This document shows positions 33,636-45,044 of a stretch of DNA of 64,000 nucleotides, in pieces (position 1 is the first letter of the stretch; each line of letters begins with the position of its first letter). The notes under the pieces were generated by a model. That model was not told the origin of the DNA. It saw only the letters and a program-made list of their open reading frames with translations, and made no database searches. The DNA is from Albugo candida (lineage: Eukaryota > Oomycota > Peronosporomycetes > Albuginales): NCBI GenBank assembly GCA_040437565.1, contig JBDOQK010000005.1:744001-808000 (forward strand). The letters run 5' to 3'. The translations under genes were made by a program, and so were the position numbers.

Positions 33636-36600
33636 ATGGATGATAAAAGTACGACTACCGTTGACTATGTTCGCATATCTGCCAAATGGAAGCGTGTGAT
33701 TGGCAGTATATCGTTAATGAGCTTTTGCATCGAAATACGACTTCATTCCTTCACATTGGCACTTTAACAAGTAATCGCGAATTTAGACTCTGTACAGCAC
33801 TCAGAAGACGAAAATGCAATCATTATCATACTATCGAGCGATGTGGAGCATTCCGCACACATAAACGATAGCGAAAATGCTTCTTTTTGGGAGATCATCC
33901 GCGCGAAATTGGAAGCAACGCATATGTCTCGCACGCAAATGCGATTGCATTTTTGGTTGCAAAATCTTCCAAATGCCAAATACGAAACAAATGAGTTACA
34001 TCTCGTCTACCACGTCGCAAAACCGCAAAACACGCAGCTCATGGCTTCTGACGTTTTTGATACGCTGACGCATAATCACGTCACAATTTTTCTCATTCAA
34101 CTCCAAACTGTATTCAACTCCCATTGTCCCTCTTTGCAGATGCGCTGTCCCAAAGAAACACTAATTTGTCAACGAGAAGCGCTCAATTCTTCTGTTCGAG
34201 TCTCCTGGCTTCATCCATCATACAGTTTAGTTATGACTTGGTATCGAGCCTTCCAGCCGTTGGATCAGTACAACATCGACTGCAGGGGACAGATAGCGTA
34301 TGAGATCTACTCAGCATGCACTCTAAAGTCTTCTCTGCCATTGAGTCTTTTATTATTGCTCGCGAGATGGACACATTGTCATCCGATTGTCATGCGCGAG
34401 GTGGAGCCTCTTATTCAGAAAAAAGCTCGATACTTGCACCAGCGTCATCGCAAAAGCATTCAGAAACTGCTCGGTTCCTGTGAACTCTTTGCACCGAATA
34501 GCGTTTCAACAGCTTCGATTTTCCATCAATTGGAATGTCCGATTCTATTAGCAATCTGTGAGAGCGACAATCAAAGGCGCGTAAGACTGTCACAGTGTCG
34601 ACTTTGGGACCGCCAGAAGCACTTTTACAAAACAAAAGGGATGGACGCCTGGAGTAAACATCACATTCCCTGTGGTATTTCCGGTTCTTCGTTGATAGCA
34701 CAGCATTATGCCCGTACGTTTGTGAAGTAGGCAAACAACCCAAGTGTCTAACGGTATGCTCAGGCCTAGCCATCGAATTCCTGACTTGTGCTGCAAGCAA
34801 GCGATCGTCTGCAGAGACACTACCGCCGTCACTGCAGCCCAACTGCTATATTTTCGAGGCCGCGAGTGGATCATGCAAGTTTCTATCGGCGTTTTTGCAC
34901 CATTTCTTCACCTTGGTCGACTTGCAACATGACGATCGGGACCTATTGATACCTTGCGTAATTGCCAGTGACCTCAGTGAACAAGTGATCACCTCTCGCC
35001 TGAAAATGACCTGTTTTCAGAAATATCTTGAAAAAAATCAGTTGGACTTTGTGATAATGGACACGAATGCAATAATGCGAGAGAAGGACACAAAGCGATT
35101 CTACCGAATTTACCAGCAGCGATATTGGTCATACGATACGCTCGATCCAGTGTTCATCATCGGCAATTACTTTCTGGACTCCCTCCCTTCGGACGCATGG
35201 ATTCTGCAGCACGATACTGCGTGCACGCTGTATGAAACATGCGTTTCTGCCGACGTCGAATCTGCAAAAGACGTGGAATGTACACTACGGCCTTATCACG
35301 GAGACGCTTACGAGAATCCATTGATTGAAAAAACATTTCGGAATGTAGTGAGTCGAGCAATCGCATCGAAACCCAGCCTTTCATTGTCCCTTATTGTGTT
35401 TCCAATCCATTCTTTGGAGTTTCTGATTCAGATTTTGGGTATAAAAGCAAACTCTCCATCACCCCGAGGCTTTATTTTCGGTGACACGCGATGTTCTTTC
35501 AGAGATCCGTTCAAATCGTTCCCATACATTGAGCTTCCACAACTCTCTCCGACACCCGATTGCTTTTGTCTAGCGGTCGACTTTGAAATTCTCCAAGCAT
35601 TCTTCGACGAGTTGAGAGATATTCCAGCGTGGCTCAGACTTGATAGCAATGTCGCTAATGACACATTCGATATCTGTACGGGATCAATTCATGTCGAAGA
35701 ACGCGATCGTGTCAGAGTGTATACAACCTTACAGAGTACCATTTCTCCATGCGACTTCGATCTTCTTCACGATTTGCTGTTACATGGCACATTGAATGGC
35801 ATTTTGTATGATTTCAAACTCGAGACGCTGTTGGCATTGCTAATTCACAGCGGTTTTGATTACGAATTGTTCCTTCTTGTGCAATGGAATTTGTATCGAA
35901 AGTGGAAGCAGCAACAAAATGAGCAAATAAGAAAACGGATCTGTGAGATCGGATGGAAATGCTATCAAATGCGCTACGAAATGGACTCCAATGCCGTGAT
36001 CTCTGTCGGGAGACAAAATGTGCAAATGACACGCTGGCTAAAACGTNNNNNNNNNNNNNNNNNNNNNNNNNNNNNNNNNNNNNNNNNNNNNNNNNNNNNN
36101 NNNNNNNNNNNNNNNNNNNNNNNNNNNNNNNNNNNNNNNNNNNNNNCTCCAAGCATTCTTCGACGAGTTGAGAGATATTCCAGCGTGGCTCAGACTTGAT
36201 AGCAATGTCGCTAATGACACATTCGATATCTGTACGGGATCAATTCATGTCGAAGAACGCGATCGTGTCAGAGTGTATACAACCTTACAGAGTACCATTT
36301 CTCCATGCGACTTCGATCTTCTTCACGATTTGCTGTTACATGGCACATTGAATGGCATTTTGTATGATTTCAAACTCGAGACGCTGTTGGCATTGCTAAT
36401 TCACAGCGGTTTTGATTACGAATTGTTCCTTCTTGTGCAATGGAATTTGTATCGAAAGTGGAAGCAGCAACAAAATGAGCAAATAAGAAAACGGATCTGT
36501 GAGATCGGATGGAAATGCTATCAAATGCGCTACGAAATGGACTCCAATGCCGTGATCTCTGTCGGGAGACAAAATGTGCAAATGACACGCTGGCTAAAAC

Positions 36601-36749
36601 GTAAGTGGAAAACTCCTTTCAGAATGCGAATGACAGAGCTTCAATATGTAGTTCTAAAGTGTGATCACAAAGCCCGTACAACCTCAGACGCGACGTATAT
36701 CGAAAGGAGAGACTCGAGCGGTTTTTCCCGTAAAAATAGAAGTATGTGA
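33636..36749 (+). CDS. SAM-dependent methyltransferase-like protein
   Basis: The ATG at 33636 (MDDKSTTTVDYVRISAKWK) splices to a frame reading LDSVQHSEDENAIIIILSS and onward. A Rossmann-type motif I (CYIFEAASGSCKFLSAFLHH, near 34850-34910) crosses the next junction. It is followed by a post-I region (LIPCVIASDL), VIMDTNA and a motif like IIGNYFLDSLPSDAW near 35150-35190. That resembles the NxxxDxLP segment of MidA/NDUFAF7-type methyltransferases and of large uncharacterised oomycete/fungal proteins. The Gly positions of motif I are degenerate (EAASGSC), so activity is uncertain. Gap 4 interrupts the gene, and 456 nt (35591-36046) are repeated exactly at 36147-36602; the true gene is 556 nt shorter. 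The stop at 36749 is 19 nt before the next ATG. Confidence 0.55.
35591..36602. other. Assembly gap 4 with 456-nt duplicated flanks
   Basis: N run 36047-36146. 35591-36046 equals 36147-36602. Unmerged contig overlap inside the methyltransferase-like gene. Confidence 0.95.
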
Positions 36750-36768
36750 ATATGGCTGTGCATTTGTG

Positions 36769-38567
36769 ATGGAGAAGCGCTTGACAAAGTCATTGAGTAC
36801 TGCTGGGAGGAATCTCGTCTCAGAAGCATCGACAATACCGGAGATCTTATCAATAGAACATGTGTCATCGGCTACTCGCTTACTGGAAAAACGACGGCAA
36901 ATGTTTGAGGTCCAAGATGCTTTAGACCTCCAGAAAGAAGAGTATGCCAGACAAGAAGTAAGAGCAAGTGCTGGGTATGCTTTGGGCTTAGTGAATTCGA
37001 TCTGTAGGACTCCTTCGCACGACGCGAAGAAATGCTGCGACGAAAAGATCTAGAGATGCAGGAATCTTTGGTCAAATTCAATACGTTCCTCGAAGTACGC
37101 ACGCAATTCGTTCGTTCCGACGAATTTGATCAATTACTGACTTTCGTTTAGGAAAACGAACTGAAACGTAATCGCGCAAACAAACGCGCGAATGAAGAGA
37201 TCAAGCAGCGTCAACACGAAGAAGAAGTGATTGAGAGTCTGAAGAACACTCTGACGCAATCTCTACTCGAGAAAGAAAAGCTTGCAATTCAGGTCAAGAA
37301 AAATCTCAAGTACTTACGATACCTGGAAACCGTTCAAGAAGCCGCACCCGAAGACTTCCCCGAAATATCAGATCTCGTGAATCGATATCGCACGCTTTCG
37401 GATACCAATCGCGACTTACGACAACTACAGAGTCGGAATGACTCTGAAAACGATAAGAAACGCACTGATTACACAACTTTCCAAAGAGAACGAGCGAACG
37501 AGATTCTTAGTTGCAACAATCAAATTGCTGCCTTACAGCACACACTCGAAGAGAAAGAGGCTCATCTCATACGTCTCCAGCAAACGAGTGACAATAACGC
37601 TCGTTCCACGACGCAAAAGACTCTGGCNNNNNNNNNNNNNNNNNNNNNNNNNNNNNNNNNNNNNNNNNNNNNNNNNNNNNNNNNNNNNNNNNNNNNNNNN
37701 NNNNNNNNNNNNNNNNNNNNNNNNNNNAATCGCGCAAACAAACGCGCGAATGAAGAGATCAAGCAGCGTCAACACGAAGAAGAAGTGATTGAGAGTCTGA
37801 AGAACACTCTGACGCAATCTCTACTCGAGAAAGAAAAGCTTGCAATTCAGGTCAAGAAAAATCTCAAGTACTTACGATACCTGGAAACCGTTCAAGAAGC
37901 CGCACCCGAAGACTTCCCCGAAATATCAGATCTCGTGAATCGATATCGCACGCTTTCGGATACCAATCGCGACTTACGACAACTACAGAGTCGGAATGAC
38001 TCTGAAAACGATAAGAAACGCACTGATTACACAACTTTCCAAAGAGAACGAGCGAACGAGATTCTTAGTTGCAACAATCAAATTGCTGCCTTACAGCACA
38101 CACTCGAAGAGAAAGAGGCTCATCTCATACGTCTCCAGCAAACGAGTGACAATAACGCTCGTTCCACGACGCAAAAGACTCTGGCATTGGGACAAATCAC
38201 TATGGCCATTGGTAATTTACTGCAACGTGCAACAAGCGGAACTCACGGAAAGCTTCTCAAACATGTCGATGGACTTGTCAAAGGTTTAGAGTCGTCAAAT
38301 GGAAGTAACAGCTCCGAAATCGATATTGTAGCGCGAAGTATCAAAGCAATGGCCGATTTGGATGTCGTAGCAGCTTACATTATCGACTTTACAGCCATCG
38401 TGCAAGATCGTCAGGAATTCCAAAAGGCACAAAAGAAAGCAAACCATACAAATTCGCAAACGCTACATCCAGAAGTAGGACCAGGAATCATCTCTATAAA
38501 ATTACCAGGAGCGTCCAGTAAACTCCGATCAAATAGCGCATATTCAACCGATAGTGTCAAGAACTGA
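36769..38567 (+). CDS. CCDC42: CCDC42-like (DUF4200) coiled-coil flagellar protein
   Basis: The ATG at 36769 starts MEKRLTKSLSTAGRN. SSATRLLEKRRQMFEVQDAL, then FARREEMLRRKDLEMQESLV (after an intron near 36957-37008), KFNTFLE/ENELKRNRANKR (after an intron near 37095-37151) and YLETVQEAAPEDFPEISDL are the hallmark order of the DUF4200/CCDC42 family. That family includes CFAP73 and MIA2, axoneme-associated proteins needed for flagellar motility. Length after correction (about 380 residues) is near the family norm. Gap 5 lies inside: 37170-37627 repeats exactly as 37728-38185, so the apparent double coiled coil is an artefact. It lies 25 nt before fabI on the same strand. Confidence 0.82.
37170..38185. 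other. Assembly gap 5 with 458-nt duplicated flanks
   Basis: N run 37628-37727. 37170-37627 equals 37728-38185. Unmerged overlap inside the CCDC42-like gene. Confidence 0.95.
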
Positions 38568-38592
38568 AATGATGTATATCACCTAAATTAGG

Positions 38593-39579
38593 ATGTTTCC
38601 CTTGCAAGGGAAACGAACGCTTGTGATCGGAATCCGCAATAAGTATTCCATTGCTACACAAATTGCGCACTCTTTTCTTTCTCTCGGAGCGAATGTGATA
38701 GGTGTCTCGAAAGAGCCATTATCCTCCGCTGCAATCGAAGCATGTGGTCTACACAAACAATCGCTTAAAATCAGGCTGCTTTCCTGTGATCTCACTGAGG
38801 AAGTCGCGATCGAGGAGCTCATGCGCACGTGTGAACACCATTTTCACGGCGAAATCGATAGTATCGTACATTCTGTTGCATTCGCTCCACCAGAGGCTTT
38901 CCACCCGCTTCAAAAACAGTCTCCGACTCCTTCCGGTGGACTTTTACAAACCTCAAAAAAGCATTGGGAGCAAGCACATGACATCAGTGCGTACAGTTTG
39001 GTGGCGTTGACGCGAAACGCACTCCCTCTTCTCACAAGAGGAAGAAGCAAAGCAGATAAAAGCATTATCGCATGCTCATTTCAAGGCGCAAATAAGGTGC
39101 CGAGTACCGAGCCTCCGAGCCAAAAAGTACTCCTTCCGCGATTTTGTAGGTGGTTCCGAATTACAATGTGATGGGACCAGCAAAAGCCGCTTTGGAAGCT
39201 GTCTCACGGCAATTGGCTGTCGAATTGGGCGGATACAATATCCGCGTCAATTGCATCAGTCCAGGACCGATCAATACAGCCTCTGCTCGAGGAATACCCG
39301 GCTTTTCGGTATGTCGATGAGCGATGGACAGCGTATCGATCCTGATCGACTCTTTGCAGAGAATGCGTCAGTATGCACAAGAACGAGCGCCCTTGAAACG
39401 AAATGCGTCAGTTTTGGATGTTGCAAATCTCGCGTCGTTTTTGGCGAGTGAAGCTGCTTCATGCATCACTGGACAGACGATCAAAGGTTGGCAAATATTG
39501 CCGGATAGATGTATTGATTCTGAAACTTCACACTGCAGTGGATGGAGGAATGAGCGCTCTATCGTCATACAACTTGTGA
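38593..39579 (+). CDS. fabI: FabI-type enoyl-ACP reductase (NADH)
   Basis: Reduces trans-2-enoyl-ACP in type II fatty-acid synthesis. The start at 38593 ([20 protein letters not shown]) matches the FabI N-terminus. Three introns of 53, 51 and 52 nt (39097-39149, 39309-39359, 39487-39538) join four exons into about 275 residues. SDR/FabI landmarks: [27 protein letters not shown], the catalytic Tyr-x6-Lys in [19 protein letters not shown], and the end VDGGMSAL. The NYNVMG form is bacterial-type; plant/apicoplast enzymes have GYGGGM there. The residue aligning with E. coli Tyr146 is Phe (SFQGANK). Introns exclude bacterial contamination. It may act in mitochondria or plastid-derived biochemistry, but no clear targeting peptide is visible. 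Convergent with NMA111, 70 bp apart. Confidence 0.88.
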
Positions 39580-39587
39580 TTGGTGAC

Positions 39588-39617
39588 GGCTATTTGGCTA
39601 TTTGGCTATTTGGCTAC
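39588..39617. repeat. 8-bp tandem repeat between convergent genes
   Basis: GGCTATTT repeated about 3.7 times in the 70-bp spacer between the fabI and NMA111 stops. Confidence 0.8.
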
Positions 39618-39649
39618 TCACAATCGATTCGAGCAAAGCTTGTGATCCT

Positions 39650-42600
39650 TCAACTGGTTAAAGCTTCCGTTTGGACATGAGAAACGTACTTCCAATTTCG
39701 TCCTTGTCGAATAATCTCCACTGTCGGCCAGTAATGATAGTCGCTTTTGAGAGTGAATACTTTGGGCTTTGTGTTGATTGCAACTGTTTTGATACGAACG
39801 GGATCTCCATTCTTCAGTTGTGTCACAACTTGTAGCAAGGCATCCAGTGTTCCAGTCGGCGTATCATTTACTTCTACGATCCAAATTGTCGCACGTAAGC
39901 CGTATTTGTGTGCTGGAGAACCATAACACCACCGAGATATGTATGCTCCTCCCCCAATTTCAGGGATATAACCAAGGCTTGCAACCGCGTAATGCGGAGG
40001 CTGGATCACCAAGCCGCACCACAAAAGTATCCGATCGGTTCCCGTAGCCGACAATTCGGTCAATTGNNNNNNNNNNNNNNNNNNNNNNNNNNNNNNNNNN
40101 NNNNNNNNNNNNNNNNNNNNNNNNNNNNNNNNNNNNNNNNNNNNNNNNNNNNNNNNNNNNNNNNNNTTGTGTCACAACTTGTAGCAAGGCATCCAGTGTT
40201 CCAGTCGGCGTATCATTTACTTCTACGATCCAAATTGTCGCACGTAAGCCGTATTTGTGTGCTGGAGAACCATAACACCACCGAGATATGTATGCTCCTC
40301 CCCCAATTTCAGGGATATAACCAAGGCTTGCAACCGCGTAATGCGGAGGCTGGATCACCAAGCCGCACCACAAAAGTATCCGATCGGTTCCCGTAGCCGA
40401 CAATTCGGTCAATTGGACATTTATTTTCAATTCCTTATGATCACGAAATATGGTAAGCGATACCGAGTCGTATTCTTGCCAGGTCGTTGCTTTCTCCACA
40501 TCAATATCGCGAACTACAGTCTTCTCATTGATTGCGAGGATCAAATCGCCGCTTTGAAGCTTGCTGGAGGCATCAGTTCCTGCAGCACAGCGTTTGACAC
40601 CCAACACTTGACGCTTATCTTCGTAAATCCCTTCCATTTGTTGTATCCATGTGTCAGGTAAACCAAGACCCGATCGAGCTTTGGAAAGAGGGTACGTGAG
40701 AAGCTGAAGCGGTAAAACTCGCACGGACGAAGGGACCGACTTTGTATGACGTATATGTGCAAGAACTGGCTCAAGAATTTCCACACTCAGCCCTCGAAAT
40801 ACTTCTCTTCTCCCAGTGTTATCTTGGTAGCTGAAAGACAACCACAAAGCGTTTACATTTCCATCGGAATCCATAAAGACGCCACCTACAGACTTTGTGA
40901 TACGATCGAAATGGATGACTTCCACATTGGAAGCTTTATATCGTGGTGGCTGAAAATCCCGTAATACAAGACGATCCACTTTGCTTACAACCGATTTTGA
41001 CGTCACTACAGTCCAATTACTGCTCAAGCCGATAAATTCGGTCGTATCGCCGACATTCAGTGGCAATTCAGCAAATTCTGCCGATTTGAGTTCGATGGTG
41101 CCAAGCTCTTTTGGGTCATATTGAACGATCGAGTAATTGTGAATTGGATGGACGAAAACAACTTTTGCCTGAATCTCAACCGAAGCAGCAACAGTGACCA
41201 TTACGTCTCCCAACGCAATCGGAACGGTATTCTGATCGACTAGAATATATCCTTGCGTGCTGTCGATAACGAGCCCAATGCCGTGGTAACTTGAGCTGGA
41301 AATACCATCAATCATGTATGGAAGATCAAAGGCCACCATAACCAAAGAAAGAAGCAGTTTCTTAGCCGAAGAAGAGCCACCAGGGAAGCCTAAAGGTACA
41401 GGCGTAAAACTCGGCAGTGTGATTTGCGGTGCCGACAATGCGCCAGTTGATTCACACAAATCAGGGATCCATAGTCCATTCCGATCATCACGAGTTGATA
41501 ATTGCACTGGAAACCACAATCTGGACATTGTAATGAACGCGGTACGGATCCGATGGCGATCGCGAATCATGAAATATCGAAGTGTTGTGCGCTTTCCGTC
41601 GGGTAGGGAAGCAATCACTTGTACGAATTCCTTCAAAGTGGGTGTCGACTTGCCATCAAGAGCCGTGATTATACAAGGTTGCATCAAATGTGCCCGCATG
41701 AACATGTGTCCAGTCTGCGCCATATACACGCCACCGACCGGTAATGAAGCATTTCGAGCCTGTTGATACGACAAAGAATGCACGATACCGCCTCCCACTT
41801 CGAGATATTGATGCGGTGTGATGGCATGCAAATCTTGGACTTGGAGTAAAGTCGAGTTGAGCGAATCTCCGCGTTGGAATTGCACACTCACCGAGTCGCT
41901 CACATGCGTATCCAAATATTCTTCAATCTCCAGAAACGATGTGACATACTTTCCATCGAGTTGGATGATAATATCTCCCGTCTGTAATTTCCCATCCGCT
42001 GGCCCGATTTGAATAACTTGGTCGACAATAAGCATACCCGTTTCTTTCGGAAAGATCAGGCGGACTTGAGCTTCGATCGGTGGAGGCAAACCAAGTCGAC
42101 GAACTTCATCGAAAGCTGCGTGCTTGAGAATCAATTGGATTGTACCACGCGTCACGTGTTGCCCATTTTGTAACAGCTTTAGCGCCCGAACGACTCGATC
42201 GAGTGGTAAGTAAAAGGACGACGCCGCTTTTTTAGCTCCTCCAGCATTCAATGCGATCGCATTCCCATCGATATCCAATACGGGCGATCCACTAGAGCCT
42301 CCAGAAGTACTGCAGCACAATTATCAGATGAGTTACGACGTTCCCAGTAATTGCTTGCCTGCTTGCTGCAGCATAATAAAATGTGTTAAAGTCATTGTAT
42401 GTCGTCGATCCGTAACAAGGAGCCTCGCGATCCAATTTTGCCAAAATTCCAGGCAAAATCGACAATTTCTCTCCAGCATCATTTCCGACCACACGGATCT
42501 CCACACCAACTACACATAAAGCCTCAAATTGCGCTGAAACGCGGTTAGCTTCAAACCTTTTGCTCTCTCGGGATGGAGAGGGATCTCATGAAGCTTTAGG

Positions 42601-43138
42601 AAATTGATTTTGCTCGGATCGAATTGGTAAAAGCCAAAATCGTGGACGGGGTCTCTATCACACGAGGCTTTTTACGACATCAAAGACAATCAAAAGCGTC
42701 CATAACAGACCTATAAATTGGCTTTAGATCTACTTCTTCTTTGCTGAGAAAGATAGCGTCGGCTATAACCGGTCCCGGAGTCACCACATGGCGATTTGTA
42801 AGCACAATGCCGCGCTTTAGATCGACAATAAAGCCTGTCGCGACGCTAAATGACGCTCCATTTCCGTCAAAAGCGCGTACACTCAGTAACCGAATGCTTA
42901 CTATAGCTCTTATACACTTTTCGAGGCTGTGTAGCCAACGTTGTGACTCATCTGACTCCTTGGAACATGAGATCAAAGGCTGCGCGTGAGCAGCTGTTTC
43001 CAAGTCTGCAATCGGTGTCATCGATGACGATACATCGGGGTCGATTTGTATATCATCTGTTTCATATTGTGCCGAGTTTTGTACAGTTTCCTCGCTTGGA
43101 GCGGCGCACTTCAAGTCATATTCCAACTCTTCTTTCAT
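39650..43138 (-). CDS. NMA111: NMA111/HtrA-type serine protease with tandem PDZ
   Basis: A large nuclear/cytosolic HtrA-like protease; the yeast NMA111 family is a fused double HtrA. The ATG at 43138 ([11 protein letters not shown]) is chosen because the upstream open frame has no ATG. Catalytic triad: His in VLTNRHVV, Asp in [10 protein letters not shown] (after an intron near 42645-42700) and Ser in [14 protein letters not shown] near 42290. PDZ segments follow ([24 protein letters not shown]). A second, inactive protease-like half comes next ([20 protein letters not shown], with [11 protein letters not shown] in place of GNSGSP), then further PDZ units ([15 protein letters not shown]). This is the expected NMA111 order. 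Gap 6 duplicates 249 nt near the 3' end; the true gene is 349 nt shorter. Confidence 0.9.
39818..40415. other. Assembly gap 6 with 249-nt duplicated flanks
   Basis: N run 40067-40166. 39818-40066 equals 40167-40415. Unmerged overlap inside NMA111. Confidence 0.95.
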
Positions 43139-43287
43139 AGCGCATCTATAGATCCGAGGTACGCTTGACCTATATTTACCGATCTTTATGTATAAACACA
43201 ATATTGGAGACGCAAATGCGAAAAATTAAGAAATTGGCATCGAACTTTTGACTTGACAGTAAAGTTACTCGATTCATTATTACGCGA

Positions 43288-44781
43288 TTAGTGATTATGT
43301 TGATGAGGTGTAGTCTCCGATTCCTGATTCATTGATCCGCGAGATATCGCATCCTCACGTGTGCGTAGTTTTGATTCCTCGGTTGTTCCTTCACTTTCTT
43401 TCGTGTACTCTTTTTTCGGTGCCGCTTGCACTGCTTCCTCGTCTCTGTGGACATTTTCTACAAACAAACACTCAGTTTTACGTGTAAAAGCGTCTGTCAG
43501 GACACACCTTTCACCCCATCACTTGATTTCGGTTCCTCCACTTTCTTTTGGCTCGCGTTGTCGGTGGAAATGCGACTTTCCTCTTCCGCTTTGCCGAAAA
43601 CAGTCTGTTTCCATTCATTTTCAAATTCGTCCATTTCAGCACCAGATAGGAACGTATGCTGATCGCCTTTTTCATTCTTTGACTTGCGTTTCCACACCGC
43701 TTTTACCTTCTTATCTCCAATCACACGCTCGTGTACCGCTTTCATACGCCCCGCAGAGTCCTCATACCGTCGANNNNNNNNNNNNNNNNNNNNNNNNNNN
43801 NNNNNNNNNNNNNNNNNNNNNNNNNNNNNNNNNNNNNNNNNNNNNNNNNNNNNNNNNNNNNNNNNNNNNNNNNGGTTGTTCCTTCACTTTCTTTCGTGTA
43901 CTCTTTTTTCGGTGCCGCTTGCACTGCTTCCTCGTCTCTGTGGACATTTTCTACAAACAAACACTCAGTTTTACGTGTAAAAGCGTCTGTCAGGACACAC
44001 CTTTCACCCCATCACTTGATTTCGGTTCCTCCACTTTCTTTTGGCTCGCGTTGTCGGTGGAAATGCGACTTTCCTCTTCCGCTTTGCCGAAAACAGTCTG
44101 TTTCCATTCATTTTCAAATTCGTCCATTTCAGCACCAGATAGGAACGTATGCTGATCGCCTTTTTCATTCTTTGACTTGCGTTTCCACACCGCTTTTACC
44201 TTCTTATCTCCAATCACACGCTCGTGTACCGCTTTCATACGCCCCGCAGAGTCCTCATACCGTCGACGTACACTCGAGATTTTGCGACCAGAATCGTCCA
44301 AGACTGTAGAGTTACTGTAAGAGTAGCTCGAGTATGCGAGATCAGCATCGTCTCTTTTCGGTGAGCTTGTAGATTGCTCGGGTTTCGATTGCTTCTGTGA
44401 AGACTGAGGCAAAATATCACCAAAGAATTCATCGTCATCAGGTGGTGAAGGATTTATAAAAATTCCACTGGCTGGAGGTCGAAATTCCAGAAGCTGTTTT
44501 GCAAGAAGATCAAAATCCATGAGAGACTGCTCCATAGACACCATCGGATGCCAAAAGGAAGGATGGACTCGATCCCATATCGAGTATGCGGATCGATTGT
44601 GTGAAGAGCGAGATGCCAAAACTGGCGTGCAGCGAGAAAGTCTGTACAAATTCCCAANNNNNNNNNNNNNNNNNNNNNNNNNNNNNNNNNNNNNNNNNNN
44701 NNNNNNNNNNNNNNNNNNNNNNNNNNNNNNNNNNNNNNNNNNNNNNNNNNNNNNNNNGAGAGACTGCTCCATAGACACCAT
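43288..44781 (-). CDS. MLF: Myeloid leukemia factor (MLF) family protein with an added tail exon
   Basis: The ATG at 44781 (MVSMEQSLMDFDLLAKQ) leads to the MLF core: YSNSTVLDDSGRKISSVRRR, GRMKAVHERVIGDKKVKAVW and FLSGAEMDEFENEW. MLF proteins shuttle between cytoplasm and nucleus in transcription and stress pathways. A 50-nt intron near 43458-43507 then joins DGVK to a last exon (43288-43457) coding NVHRDEEAVQAAPKK and REDAISRGSMNQESETTP. That tail is not part of known MLF proteins and closely resembles the C-terminal half of the adjacent gene at 45045-45332. Gaps 7 and 8 duplicate parts of the gene (393 and 137 nt). One copy of each should be ignored. Confidence 0.8.
43381..44266. other. Assembly gap 7 with 393-nt duplicated flanks
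   Basis: N run 43774-43873. 43381-43773 equals 43874-44266. Unmerged overlap inside the MLF gene. Confidence 0.95.
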
Positions 44782-44894
44782 CGGATGCCAAAAGGAAGGA
44801 TGGACTCGATCCCATATCGAGTATGCGGATCGATTGTGTGAAGAGCGAGATGCCAAAACTGGCGTGCAGCGAGAAAGTCTGTACAAATTCCCAA
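44521..44894. other. Assembly gap 8 with 137-nt duplicated flanks
   Basis: N run 44658-44757. 44521-44657 equals 44758-44894. Unmerged overlap at the 5' end of the MLF gene. Confidence 0.95.
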
Positions 44895-45044
44895 GCATTT
44901 CGCTTGTCGCTGAGTCTGAAATCTCTCAAATGAATACGCAAAGATGTAAACTGCAGAGCAACTGACACATCGACAACGGCTCTGTCTCAGACAGAGAACG
45001 AAAACAGCAAAACGACACGCCGACGCAAAAGAATCTATTAACAT

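Noticed and set aside
37227-38567. Apparent twin copies of the same coiled coil in one protein
   Set aside because: The second copy is base-for-base identical and begins right after a 100-N run, so it is an assembly overlap, not a protein repeat.
44510-45044. Minus-strand ORFs with repeated LGICTDFLAARQFWH-type sequence
   Set aside because: Repeat made by overlap at gap 8; the frame is 5' of, and out of frame with, the MLF start.
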